NCBI RefSeq assembly: GCF_000026945.1 | Contig: NC_012861.1 | Location: 1,550,001 to 1,614,000 of the forward strand | Origin: Candida dubliniensis CD36 | Lineage: Eukaryota; Ascomycota; Pichiomycetes; Serinales; Debaryomycetaceae | Reading direction: 5' to 3' | Length of the DNA: 64,000 nt | Part shown: positions 9,588 through 19,113 of the stretch, one piece after another | How positions within the stretch are numbered: position 1 is the stretch's first letter | Layout: the number at the start of each line of letters is the position of its first letter | Notes under the pieces: model-generated | What the model was told of the DNA's origin: nothing | Database searches by the model: none | The model's input: only the letters and a program-made list of their open reading frames with translations | Translations under genes and position numbers: made by a program

Positions 9588-9953
9588 TTAATTAGCAGCA
9601 TCTCCATTACCTATACTATCGTTGTGAGATCCACCTATTTCCCCAATTGCACCTGTATTGGATTTATCTTCACCTTTTTCAAGAATTATCTTGATAACTT
9701 GATCTGCGTTTGAAGTTTTAAATTCGTTTTCCAAATCCAGTTTAGCAGCTTCATCTAAAATCCCCTCAGCACCTCGTTGCCTATTAATAAACACTTTAAA
9801 AATTGAAACCAAATCAATTATAGGAATGGTGGATGATCCCTTGGAACTAAATTCCCTCTTATATTTGGCCAACAAATCAGCATTATCAATGAAAATGACA
9901 AAATCATTTTCAGCACCTTTGTAGAATAATTTGTGTGGAGAAGTTTTAGCCAT
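9588..9953 (-). CDS. RTC3: SBDS N-terminal-domain protein, Rtc3-like
   Basis: This 121-residue protein matches the stand-alone SBDS-N domain family of yeast Rtc3 (YHR087W), a small stress-induced protein implicated in RNA metabolism. The domain runs from about residue 5 to 95: KLFYKGAENDFVIFIDNADLL, then the family's RGAEGILDEAAKLDLENEF and DQVIKIILEKGE. It lacks the two further domains of true Sdo1/SBDS, so it is not the 60S maturation factor itself. The C-terminal tail is Gly/Asn-rich and disordered. It is convergent with the DH-PH gene (about 110 bases apart) and divergent from the BAR-SH3 gene across 1.35 kb. In yeast the gene is strongly stress-induced; I saw no AGGGG/CCCCT element in its proximal promoter. 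Confidence 0.85.
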   Translation of the reverse strand: MAKTSPHKLFYKGAENDFVIFIDNADLLAKYKREFSSKGSSTIPIIDLVSIFKVFINRQRGAEGILDEAAKLDLENEFKTSNADQVIKIILEKGEDKSNTGAIGEIGGSHNDSIGNGDAAN

Positions 9954-11301
9954 GGTGTTTTTTTTTTTTTGTTATTGTTTGCTAGTTTATAATTTTAGGA
10001 ATTGAATAGAATATTGAAATATGAACAAGGGAGGAGAAATGAAAGAGAATTTATACCACAAGACAATACGGGATGCTCAAGAAATAAATAAATTAATAGC
10101 AATTATTCAAAATTTCTTCAGGGTGGAGTGACAAGCGCAAACAAAGATCTCAAGCAACAAAAAGCTGACAATAGTTCAACAATAACACATAATAGATTAT
10201 ATAGCAAACTTAAAAAAAAAAAAAGTAGTGAGGGCTTTTCAAGTATTGTTACATCATTAAATATTAATTCTTTGTTGATGTACTACAAAATGCAATTATC
10301 ATTGGAACCACTGTTTGTCTAAGAAGAGCAAATTGCTTTGCATCTTTTGCACCTCAAAGACCACTTCGTTAGTACAATAGAGGATTGTTTTGTGTGCCAG
10401 TGAGTGAGTGTGACGTAACAGTTGAGAAACTTGGTTGCTTGTGTTCCAAAAAAAAAAAAAAAAAAAAAAAAACATAGCCAATCGCCAAAAGCCAGCCACA
10501 ACAGAGAGATCTTTAATGATACTAGGGTAGTTGCACTTGTTGGTTCCACAATTGAAACCTACATTCAGCGAAAAGAACCTATGTTAAATGGAAAATTCAC
10601 GGGGCTACCAACTGTGTTGTGGACTTTACTGGGTGGCAAGAATCTAACGTAACAATTATACTGGTTACTCCTTTTTCTCTTGTCTTTCCCCTGCTTTCTT
10701 ACTAGTTGTGGTCTAGAGAAAAGTCTCTAAACTTCTGTGGAGGCAGGTAATTGCCACAGCAAGACAATTCTGAATCGTTCTTCTTCTTGATTATGACCAA
10801 CGCCTTATACTATGTAGATTGTACTAAAATATGTGTTTTGTTGAGACTAATTGTATTTTTAAGTTCCATGCATAATCCGAATAGAGGATTTATATAATCT
10901 CAAATTTCCCAACTCCAGTGCTGCAGTTGGATTTTTACTAGTTCAATATCAACGATTATCTACTCGAAAATACTAAACACTCTTTTTTTTTTCATTTCCC
11001 TTTTATTTTATTCTTGGTCACGTTATTTCGTCCTATTCAAATAGTTTATTATTATTTTTGGTTTTCGCTTTTCCCGTGTGTTCCTGTCCTTCCTCACATT
11101 TTTGCTTCCACGCGCAGCTTATTATTAATCCACTTTACTACGATGGTCCTTAATGGTAATTGACTTTCCAACCCTGTTGCCACATATTAAATACTATTTT
11201 AGTATTTGCATTTGATCATTATTTTTTTTTTTCTTCTTCTTTGGAATAATCGCTTTCTTTTTCTACCCCTCCCAACTTACTATTAACTGGTAAACACAAC
11301 G
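9954..11301. other. 1.35 kb divergent intergenic region between RTC3 and the BAR-SH3 gene
   Basis: No gene is seen. It contains a 25-A tract (10448-10472), a TATATAA (10891-10897) and two CCCCT pentamers (around 10687 and 11267) that could act as stress elements but are short enough to be chance. T-rich tracts lie at about 10982-10990 and 11221-11231. The 60-80 codon frames here have no protein-like composition. Confidence 0.55.
10448..10472. repeat. Poly(A)25 tract
   Basis: Twenty-five consecutive A lie in the RTC3/BAR-SH3 intergenic region, probably a promoter-associated nucleosome-depleting tract. Confidence 0.95.
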
Positions 11302-13182
11302 ATGGTGGTGGAGCAATTGAAAAATAATATTGTTCTGATATCGTCTAATATCGGAACTCATATTAAAGATGGGTATAAGTACACTGAATCAGAATTCAAA
11401 AATATATCTTACAACATTAAAGACACCGTTACATTCCACACCAGAGATTACAATAAAGATGACGAGCTTATTGAAATATACTACCACGATATCAAACAAT
11501 CTATTTCCGGTTTGAAGTACATCACATCGCAAAATCACCATTTGTGCAAGAGTTTCCTACCACATGTGCTCAGTCTGAATATTAAAATTATTAAAGGATT
11601 TATCAACTTGATTGGCCAAGACTCTTTGCGTTTTGATAAAATCAATGAGTATTACCAAGAATTTGATTTATGGCAAGCAACACAAGAGATCCCCCATGTA
11701 CATCCAAAGGAAATGCAATTTTTGAATGAATCAATAAATGAAGAATTGAGCAACTATTTGGTCACGGTGGAGAATCTAAAATTTGATTTGGAAAACAACT
11801 GGGAAGCATATGATGAATCTCTCAAATACAGAATCGATGAAATGAAGAAATATTTGAAAAAAGCCTTGAAATTGATTAAAAAGCGTAATATGAAAAGAAC
11901 AGAACAGGATCATTTACATCGCAAAATTGAGAAATTGAACCAGAAAGCGATTCCATTAGATGAGAAAGATAATGCCAAACTCGAGAAATTAGAAACTACA
12001 TATCAAACAGTTGATGCTGCATTTAACAGTTTGAATAAAAGATGTGTTGAATTATTGCCTAACATAGTTTCATTTCTTGATGAGTTTGTTGAAAATATAA
12101 CTAAAATGATATTGTGTCAACAATTGGAGACATATAAAAAGCTAACTGATACTTTCCAATATTTTACAGAGTTTTATGGATTGATTGCAGAGATTGAACC
12201 GCAATCGTACACGGAAATAATAGACGATTGGGAACTGAACAGTACTGCGACAAGGTTGCAGATAGAATCTCTTCTTACAATTGTGCACGACAAACAACCG
12301 GAGTTACTTGATAAGGAGATTAATGATGAAGATTCGCTGCTGAACTATTACAAATTTTGGCGTAATATGAGTAATAAATTTGTTGAAAAGAAACACGTCG
12401 TGAGTACAAAAGATAAGGTAAATGGAATATTCAATGATTCACTAGAAATAGATCCCTTGGTGGCATACAAACAATACCAAGATCCATCCATGAACCTATC
12501 TGAAACGTATCATCCACGGAAATTAATCGATGAGGAAGATATAAAGGTGCCTGTGGTACCGAAGAAAGATGGCCCTGAATTACCTCCAAGATCTAACACA
12601 GCTATTATGAGGCATTCGGTACTTGTCTCACCAATGTCCTCTGCAGGCGCCTCACGTTTATATTCTATTTCTACAGACTCTATGGACTCCATCCTGTTAT
12701 CGGATTTTGAGGATGAGACTGCAACGGTGATGTCAGAAGCTTCGTCAATTAGCTCTATGTCAACAGGGACTGCTTCCTACTCGAACCAAGATTCATCTGA
12801 TACTAAATTAAGAAGAATATACAACAGCAGTAAAAATGATATTAAAGAAAGTCCAATCACAAACAGACCAGTTCAATATGACACTTTCACGTTTGAAAAG
12901 CCCATGAGTTTGACATACAAGTTGAATTTGATACAACATTTTTTCGAAAAATTGGACATTCACACCGATAATAAAGTTTTGAAAACTGCAAAATATGATT
13001 TCAATGGCAGTGAACCTGGCGATTTGTCATTTAAACAGGGCGATAGTATTGAGATTCTATTAGATTTCCAGAATATTGATACATTGTATCATTCAGACGA
13101 GCTAAATTGGTTGATCGGAGTCTCCAGAGTAGATGATGATAACTACAGAATTGGATTTGTACCTAATAACTATGTTGAGTAA
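11302..13182 (+). CDS. BAR-SH3 domain protein, Rvs167-like paralogue
   Basis: The 626-residue protein has an N-terminal all-helical region (about 1-310) that reads as a BAR domain, with long charged amphipathic helices such as YRIDEMKKYLKKALKLIKKRNMKR. A disordered Ser-rich linker follows, and a C-terminal SH3 domain ends the protein (about 565-626: TAKYDFNGSEPGDLSFKQGDSIEIL ... WLIGVSRVDDDNYRIGFVPNNYVE, with ALYDF-, W- and PxxY-equivalent residues). This is the architecture of amphiphysin/Rvs167, which curves membranes and works with actin in endocytosis. It is clearly divergent from canonical Rvs167, lacking its Gly/Pro/Ala-rich linker. C. albicans is known to have extra Rvs-like proteins, and this may be one of them (Rvs167-3 is my guess). 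The linker carries a class II SH3 ligand, PELPPR (about residues 424-429), which could fold back on its own SH3 domain. Confidence 0.75.
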   Translation: MVVEQLKNNIVLISSNIGTHIKDGYKYTESEFKNISYNIKDTVTFHTRDYNKDDELIEIYYHDIKQSISGLKYITSQNHHLCKSFLPHVLSLNIKIIKGFINLIGQDSLRFDKINEYYQEFDLWQATQEIPHVHPKEMQFLNESINEELSNYLVTVENLKFDLENNWEAYDESLKYRIDEMKKYLKKALKLIKKRNMKRTEQDHLHRKIEKLNQKAIPLDEKDNAKLEKLETTYQTVDAAFNSLNKRCVELLPNIVSFLDEFVENITKMILCQQLETYKKLTDTFQYFTEFYGLIAEIEPQSYTEIIDDWELNSTATRLQIESLLTIVHDKQPELLDKEINDEDSLLNYYKFWRNMSNKFVEKKHVVSTKDKVNGIFNDSLEIDPLVAYKQYQDPSMNLSETYHPRKLIDEEDIKVPVVPKKDGPELPPRSNTAIMRHSVLVSPMSSAGASRLYSISTDSMDSILLSDFEDETATVMSEASSISSMSTGTASYSNQDSSDTKLRRIYNSSKNDIKESPITNRPVQYDTFTFEKPMSLTYKLNLIQHFFEKLDIHTDNKVLKTAKYDFNGSEPGDLSFKQGDSIEILLDFQNIDTLYHSDELNWLIGVSRVDDDNYRIGFVPNNYVE

Positions 13183-13295
13183 ATGTAACTACATACTATA
13201 TCTATTTTGTTACTATTTTTTTTTCCCCTCTCTTTATCGTCTTCCCAGTTTTCTAAATGTTGTGCCTGTTTGTTGTTTTGATATTGCATTACTCA

Positions 13296-14711
13296 TTAAT
13301 CTATTTCTCTGTCGAGTAAATCAAATAATGAAGACAAAATAGTTTCAGGATCTTGTCCTAACCCATTATGAAAGTACTCATTAGTGATGAATTGTCTTAA
13401 ATTTCCACGAGGGATTATTTCTTGTTTGACTTTTCTTGTTATTTCAAAATCGACATATTGGTCATCAAAGTAGGTGGCCGCAACAATTGGTACTTTATCC
13501 CAGGTGATAGTTTTCAAAACTTTGGGATCATAAATGACTGACCATTCAGAAAGTTCATGTAAAGCATATGCTAGCTCTTTAAAGGGTCTCAATTCGCTGT
13601 AATCGTCAAACATGGACTTGTATACCATCTCCCCAGTAAAGAAAATTCGATCCTTGTTCAAAGTAAACAATTTTTCGTTTTCCAGGGTATATCTCAACCG
13701 ATCCGCAGTCCAATTGCTCTTAAAGTTCTGATTACAATAGATCGCCTCTTGAAACAAAGCATAAATCACATTTGTTTCGAAGCCTAAGAATTGTTGAATG
13801 GTGTTTAACAAATCATAAGTTGGGTACCCAAACAAGTCCAAATCGTAATCAAATTTACTGACAATAAGATGAATACTGTCTGTGCCACCTGTGCCACCAA
13901 ATCTTAAACCCAATTGTTGAAATCTCTCAACAGATAAATTACCACCATTAGGTAAAGTAACCGTATTGGTATGCAAGTATTCACAAATCCTAACGACTTT
14001 ACTTTGGTCTCTAGGGTACTTGTCATAGTAGTGCAAATTTCTTTCAATTGTTCTTTGATATGTTGCCCTGTATACATCATCTGCTTCAAATTGAACAGGT
14101 GGCACACCTCCTGTAATAATAACTTCACTAATAGATTCTGGGAACAAAGACAAATAAGTGAAACAGCAAAACCCACCATAAGATTGACCCATTATTGACC
14201 ACTTGTGATGATTTCCAATCAAATCCTTTCTAATTTGCTCTAAATCACGAACTATTGAGTCAGCACGGAAGTTTAAAATGAATTTCAATTGAGTGTCCAC
14301 TTCAAAATTCCCATACTCTTTTAAAACCAAATCTCTAAATGTATTGACTTCTAAAGGAGTACTTAAACCAGTGCCTCTTTGATCTAGGTAAACAATCTGA
14401 TATCCTTTCTCCAATAGAACTTTGGTTTTCCCCAGATTGGATGTAGGAACTGGACATGGGAACCCAGGCCCACCTTGCAAATAAACAATTAGCTTTGGTT
14501 TTTCAGGTAATAAGACTTTTTCAAAACCCTCTTTTTCATTGTGCAAGTTCTTATCAAATTTAGAAGTAATGGTAATAGCTACCTTAATAGTGGAGGAGGA
14601 CGACGACGACGACGATTGTAAATCAGTGTAGTTTAAAGGTAACTCATACACAATTCTTTGATTCACAATATCCTTTAATCTAAAATAATCAATTATTTTA
14701 CTAGTAACCAT
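13296..14711 (-). CDS. Proline iminopeptidase-like alpha/beta hydrolase (peptidase family S33)
   Basis: The product is 471 residues from the ATG at 14709-14711; the frame continues upstream only through a TTG. It has the S33 hydrolase pattern: LQGGPGFPCPVP, matching the HGGPG oxyanion-region motif; YLDQRGTGLST, the DxRG(x)GxS signature of prolyl aminopeptidases; and the nucleophile elbow GQSYGG with Ser177. A later Asp/His pair is supplied by VAATYFDDQYVDF and NEYFHNGLGQDP. Prolyl aminopeptidases remove N-terminal proline from peptides and are cytosolic. The length exceeds bacterial enzymes (about 310) and is typical of fungal members. A short poly-Ser stretch near residue 34 is encoded by simple repeats. 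It is convergent with the BAR-SH3 gene and divergent from PDS5. The substrate is inferred only from family. Confidence 0.85.
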   Translation of the reverse strand: MVTSKIIDYFRLKDIVNQRIVYELPLNYTDLQSSSSSSSSTIKVAITITSKFDKNLHNEKEGFEKVLLPEKPKLIVYLQGGPGFPCPVPTSNLGKTKVLLEKGYQIVYLDQRGTGLSTPLEVNTFRDLVLKEYGNFEVDTQLKFILNFRADSIVRDLEQIRKDLIGNHHKWSIMGQSYGGFCCFTYLSLFPESISEVIITGGVPPVQFEADDVYRATYQRTIERNLHYYDKYPRDQSKVVRICEYLHTNTVTLPNGGNLSVERFQQLGLRFGGTGGTDSIHLIVSKFDYDLDLFGYPTYDLLNTIQQFLGFETNVIYALFQEAIYCNQNFKSNWTADRLRYTLENEKLFTLNKDRIFFTGEMVYKSMFDDYSELRPFKELAYALHELSEWSVIYDPKVLKTITWDKVPIVAATYFDDQYVDFEITRKVKQEIIPRGNLRQFITNEYFHNGLGQDPETILSSLFDLLDREID

Positions 14712-15068
14712 GGAAGTCAATTCACAAATTTAATGGTGTAGGTATTAACAATAGTGTTGTGTGTGTGCGTATGTATGTGGCTTATTTGACGACCAACAGA
14801 TTTTAGTTTTAGTACTAATTTTTTTTCGGTTGAATTAGTTTTCTTAGGATTGTCCCGTCAATAATTCAATTTGGCATTGACACGACCACACGTAACGCGT
14901 AAAAATAAAAAAATAAAATTTTGAAAATGATTCTATTTGTTTATTATTCCCTCTCTATTCTTTTTTTGTTGCTTCTGTTTTTGTTATAACTTTTACTGTT
15001 GCTTTCTGAATCTTGATATATTCGGTTATTTCATTTGAATTTTGGATAATAAAAGGGTAAGAATTCTA
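14712..15068. other. Divergent promoter region between the S33 hydrolase gene and PDS5
   Basis: It contains a GT-rich stretch (about 14756-14780), a T-rich stretch, and one perfect ACGCGT (14895-14900) listed separately. No gene is seen. Confidence 0.55.
14895..14900. promoter_or_regulatory. MCB-type G1/S box (ACGCGT) upstream of PDS5
   Basis: A perfect MluI cell-cycle box lies 169 bases upstream of the PDS5 ATG. MBF/SBF-class factors bind this core and drive G1/S expression of cohesion genes in budding yeasts, so placement before PDS5 is biologically sensible. This is a motif match, with function inferred. Confidence 0.5.
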
Positions 15069-18000
15069 ATGATGGTAACGAAAAGCAGAGTTTCAAGAAG
15101 CGTGGATGCCGTGTCTTTAAAATTTGACAAATCAATTTTGCCAACAGTTAAATCCCAGATTTCGAATAAAGAATTGATAAATAGATTGATTGCTTTGCAT
15201 GATGAATTATCCAATATTGACGACTCGAGTGTAAACTTATCGAATTACACAACTGATTTGGTGAACAAGAAATTGCTTAGTCACACAAGCTTGGGGGTTC
15301 AGGCTTACTTATGTTGTTGTCTTTCGGATATTCTTCGTATATTTGCTCCGAATGCACCTTATTCCGACCAACAATTGTCGGACGTGTTTAAGCTTTTCTT
15401 CAAGCAGTTTTCGAGATTATCTGCTAAAAAAGATGACCCCTTTTATCAGCAACATGTTTATCTTTTAAAACGATTGGCTGAAGCTAAATCGACCATTATT
15501 ATAACTGATTTACCTGATCTGGAATCATTGATTGTCAGCATCTTCACCACATTTTATAATTTGGCAGTAAAAGGATTCCCCATAGAGCTTGAGACCATAA
15601 TAACAGACATTTTGTCTGAAGTATTGTCTGAAGCCGAAGTTGTTCCTCATCAAATATTGCAATTGATTTTGCAAAAATTTGCTAATCACGACCCTAGTAA
15701 ATTATTACTGAATAGTGGTATAACAAGTCCTGAATTCAACCTTTCGTTGTCAATTTGTGAAAATAATATAGACAGAATGTCGCGTTTGGTGGCTCAGTAT
15801 TTTTCAGAAATACTTTATGATAACACCAATAACATCGAAGAAGAAACACTTGACGATGATAAAAATAAGCTGAATTCGAAATCTCATACCAAATTTTCAC
15901 AAGCCATGGATATTCTAAAGAAAGTGCACCATTTGTCAATACAGTTATGGAAGTTCATTCCTAGTGTATTATCATCCGTTATGGCACTTATAGATGATGA
16001 ACTAAATGCTGACGATGAAAAAGTGAGAATATTGGCTACAGTTACAATAGGGCAAATGCTAGGTTCACCAGTATATCTCTCAGCTTCAACAAATGTTAAC
16101 TTTTTTGTGACTTATAAACAAACATGGAATAATTGGTTAAAGAAAACATCCGACGTTTCTTCAAACGTAAGAAGCAAGTGGGTTCAACAAGTACCAAGTA
16201 TAATTTGTTCCAATAACTATACAACCACAGAGATTAATCAAATGTTGTCAGCTTGTGTGCACAAATGTCTTGTCGATACAGAAGAAAAAGTAAGAGAAGC
16301 TGCTTGTGTATGTTTAAGTGAAGTTCCTTATCAACAATTCATAAGTAAGATGGCTACAACAGAGTTGGTCAACACGTTATTTAAATTGACAAGAGAAAAA
16401 CACGCCTCTATTCGGAAACTTTCAATTAAAATTTTGGGTTCTTATTATGCTAGTTACATGAAAGCTGAGAAGAATATGCAGTCTGAAATTGAGACTGAAT
16501 TGAAGGATTCAATTTTGAGTATTCCCAATCAAATATTGTCATTGGTATATATCAACAATAAAGAAATCACTACATTGGTAGATTTGGCTGTTTTTGAAAA
16601 CATGTTGCCAATTTTAGATATGAATACCGAAACCGGTGTTGAAAGATTGGTCCAGTTTTACCGTGTTTTAGATGCTAAAGGGAAAGAGGCTTTTATTGCA
16701 ATTAATAAAAGACAGCAACGGATTTCTAAAGTATTATTGATATATATTGAACTATCGGAGGTATACAATAAGGGTGACAAGCTGGAAAACAAGGACAGCA
16801 GTGGTAATGATGGCACCAACGAAATAATTTTGAAATTAGATAAAATCATTGAGTGGCTATGTGTGTCGTTTCCTGAAGGATGGAATTCTTCATACTGCTT
16901 TGAAAGATTTTATAAATTGGATCGTGCTAGGTTTTTCCATTTGATTAAAGTTTGCATTTCATCAGAGTCTGATCTCGTCACAGTTAAGAACTCGATGAAA
17001 GAATTACTCAACAAATTATCTGATTCTAAAAATATCAGACTAGAAAATGAAAGAAATACAGTAACCACTACTGAAATGACTGAAAACTTTAAACTTTTAT
17101 TGTTGAGAGCCTCACCTATTTTTTACAACCGTTCCATTGTGGAAGGGTTAATCAAATATTCCAAGCAAGGTGAAAATGACTACTATTCTTCCGCAAATGA
17201 AATATTGGAACAGATTTCATCCATAATTCCTGATGTCTATAAATCGCACTTAAGAGCGTTGTCAAATTTAGTAATTGATAAGGGTGAGCAGTCAACAAGC
17301 AAATCTAATGCTTTGAAAACAGTGTATCATTTTGTGAAAAAGTATCCAGATTTATTCCCACAAGAATTTTCATTCATTGAATCTTTGAAAAATTTGGCAA
17401 TAAATGGTACACCAGAAGAGGCAAAATATGCAATCAAAATAATTGGATTAAACGATAAAAAAGAAGTCTATTGTGGAGGGATTATGGATTCCATTTATCC
17501 ATTAGACTTGGAAAGTACAAAACTTGCTACATGCTTAAGCTCAATCGCGGAAATATTTGTTGTTGACAGATTGGCAATTCTGGATAAGGAAAATGAATTG
17601 ACTCCACTTGTTATCAAGGAATTTTTTTTGAAAAATAGAAACCTCGAAAATTACAATGTAAATGATAATACATGGATTACCACTACTGACTTGGACAACC
17701 ATCCTACTTTATACGAAAAGTTGATTGCTATAAGATTGTTGGTTAATAATTTAAAGAGCCTAGATAAGACAGATTTGTCTGAAAAGGCAAAAGAAGAAGC
17801 GAAACAGAAAGCATTACCTGTAATCAAATTGTTAATGTCATTTATTGGAAATAATGGAGAAATAATCAACAAGAATGATCCATCTTGGCCTACGCCAGAA
17901 TCGTATAGACTGAGATTAAGATTGGCAGCTGGTTTATATATGTTGAAATTGGCCAAAATACCCGTTTATAGTGAAACTATGTTACTGGCAAGTATAAGGC

Positions 18001-18986
18001 GATTAACATTTTTGTTGAATGATGAAGACTACAATGTGAGAGCTAAGTTTCTCAATAGTTTGCAGGGAAAATTGGCAGATGAGTTGATATCAGAAAAATT
18101 TTTGGCAATTGTGTTTTTCAGTGCTTTGGAACTGAATTTTGAACTCAAAAATGATGCTACAATGTGGATTTCAGCAATGTTCAAACGTTTGGAGTCTAGA
18201 AAGAGTATCAAATTTGAAAAATCATTGGTTAGACTAATACATATTTTAGCCCACCATGAGCAGTTTTTGCTGTTGCTAAAAGGTGGGAATGATGACGATA
18301 AATTGGCTTCATATAACTATGCTGCCAGGTTGTTGATTTTTTATGTTCAGTTGATTGCTACTCAGGAAAACGTTTCTTTATTGTATTATTTTGCTAGTCG
18401 AGTCAAACAACATCGTGATGCCACGATAGCCACAGTGGATTATGAAGCCGAAAAGCCAACTGAACAGATTTTGAATTTGTACAGAATTGCTGAGTTGGCA
18501 CAATTGGTGATCAAGACGTATGCTGATGGCAAGAATTGGCCAATGCAAACCTGGCCAGGAAAACTCAAGTTGCCACTGGATATCTACGCACCAATGGCTT
18601 CATCTAAAGAAGCGCAAGCTGTTGTCACTGAAATTTATATACCCGAAAAACTTCAAATTGAATTACTTGCCATCATCAATAAGAAAATGCGTACTGGAAC
18701 TATTATAAAGAATGTGAACACAACATCTGTTGCACCTAGATCCCGCCAGAAACGATCAAAGAAGGTTAGTAGAGTGGAGCCTTCGAAAAGAAAGAAAAAG
18801 CTGGCTGTTTCTGAAGCAGTTACCTTTGAACTGAGACGTAAAAGTTCTCGTAATACAAACAAAGTGAACTACAAAGATCAACTTCTGTCAGAAGATGAAC
18901 TGGATGGGGAGGACAAGGATCATTTGCATGAGGATGAAGTTGGTAATGACAACGATGACGATGGAATTGATGAGTTTAGTATTTGA
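15069..18986 (+). CDS. PDS5: Sister chromatid cohesion factor Pds5
   Basis: The 1305-residue protein matches Pds5, a HEAT-repeat protein that binds the cohesin kleisin and controls both maintenance and Wapl-dependent release of cohesin. The open frame runs upstream to a TTG, but the first ATG is at 15069 (a second one follows immediately). The N-terminal conserved block is KSQISNKELINRLIALHDELSNID, then TSLGVQAYLCCCLSDILRIFAPNAPYSDQQLSDVFKLFFKQF, the family's strongest signature. HEAT repeats follow through about residue 1190, for example VREAACVCLSEVPYQQF and NVRAKFLNSLQGKL. The C-terminal 110 residues are basic (RKKKLAV, KKVSR) and then strongly acidic, as in yeast Pds5 (1277 residues). An ACGCGT box upstream suggests G1/S induction. 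It is convergent with GLE1, with only about 125 bases between stops. Confidence 0.93.
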   Translation: MMVTKSRVSRSVDAVSLKFDKSILPTVKSQISNKELINRLIALHDELSNIDDSSVNLSNYTTDLVNKKLLSHTSLGVQAYLCCCLSDILRIFAPNAPYSDQQLSDVFKLFFKQFSRLSAKKDDPFYQQHVYLLKRLAEAKSTIIITDLPDLESLIVSIFTTFYNLAVKGFPIELETIITDILSEVLSEAEVVPHQILQLILQKFANHDPSKLLLNSGITSPEFNLSLSICENNIDRMSRLVAQYFSEILYDNTNNIEEETLDDDKNKLNSKSHTKFSQAMDILKKVHHLSIQLWKFIPSVLSSVMALIDDELNADDEKVRILATVTIGQMLGSPVYLSASTNVNFFVTYKQTWNNWLKKTSDVSSNVRSKWVQQVPSIICSNNYTTTEINQMLSACVHKCLVDTEEKVREAACVCLSEVPYQQFISKMATTELVNTLFKLTREKHASIRKLSIKILGSYYASYMKAEKNMQSEIETELKDSILSIPNQILSLVYINNKEITTLVDLAVFENMLPILDMNTETGVERLVQFYRVLDAKGKEAFIAINKRQQRISKVLLIYIELSEVYNKGDKLENKDSSGNDGTNEIILKLDKIIEWLCVSFPEGWNSSYCFERFYKLDRARFFHLIKVCISSESDLVTVKNSMKELLNKLSDSKNIRLENERNTVTTTEMTENFKLLLLRASPIFYNRSIVEGLIKYSKQGENDYYSSANEILEQISSIIPDVYKSHLRALSNLVIDKGEQSTSKSNALKTVYHFVKKYPDLFPQEFSFIESLKNLAINGTPEEAKYAIKIIGLNDKKEVYCGGIMDSIYPLDLESTKLATCLSSIAEIFVVDRLAILDKENELTPLVIKEFFLKNRNLENYNVNDNTWITTTDLDNHPTLYEKLIAIRLLVNNLKSLDKTDLSEKAKEEAKQKALPVIKLLMSFIGNNGEIINKNDPSWPTPESYRLRLRLAAGLYMLKLAKIPVYSETMLLASIRRLTFLLNDEDYNVRAKFLNSLQGKLADELISEKFLAIVFFSALELNFELKNDATMWISAMFKRLESRKSIKFEKSLVRLIHILAHHEQFLLLLKGGNDDDKLASYNYAARLLIFYVQLIATQENVSLLYYFASRVKQHRDATIATVDYEAEKPTEQILNLYRIAELAQLVIKTYADGKNWPMQTWPGKLKLPLDIYAPMASSKEAQAVVTEIYIPEKLQIELLAIINKKMRTGTIIKNVNTTSVAPRSRQKRSKKVSRVEPSKRKKKLAVSEAVTFELRRKSSRNTNKVNYKDQLLSEDELDGEDKDHLHEDEVGNDNDDDGIDEFSI

Positions 18987-19113
18987 GAGTGTATACTTTG
19001 AGTTGCTACTTTACTTCAGTTTATTTAATACCTATGTAACTTTTCTAAATTGTATAGTGGCATTATTAAATGGCTAATACTAGATTAATGCATAAAAGCG
19101 ATTTATGTAATAC

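Noticed and set aside
10128..10652. Several 64-76 codon ORFs around the A25 tract
   Set aside because: Opposite-strand frames are driven by the homopolymer (poly-Lys or poly-Phe), with no plausible conserved sequence.
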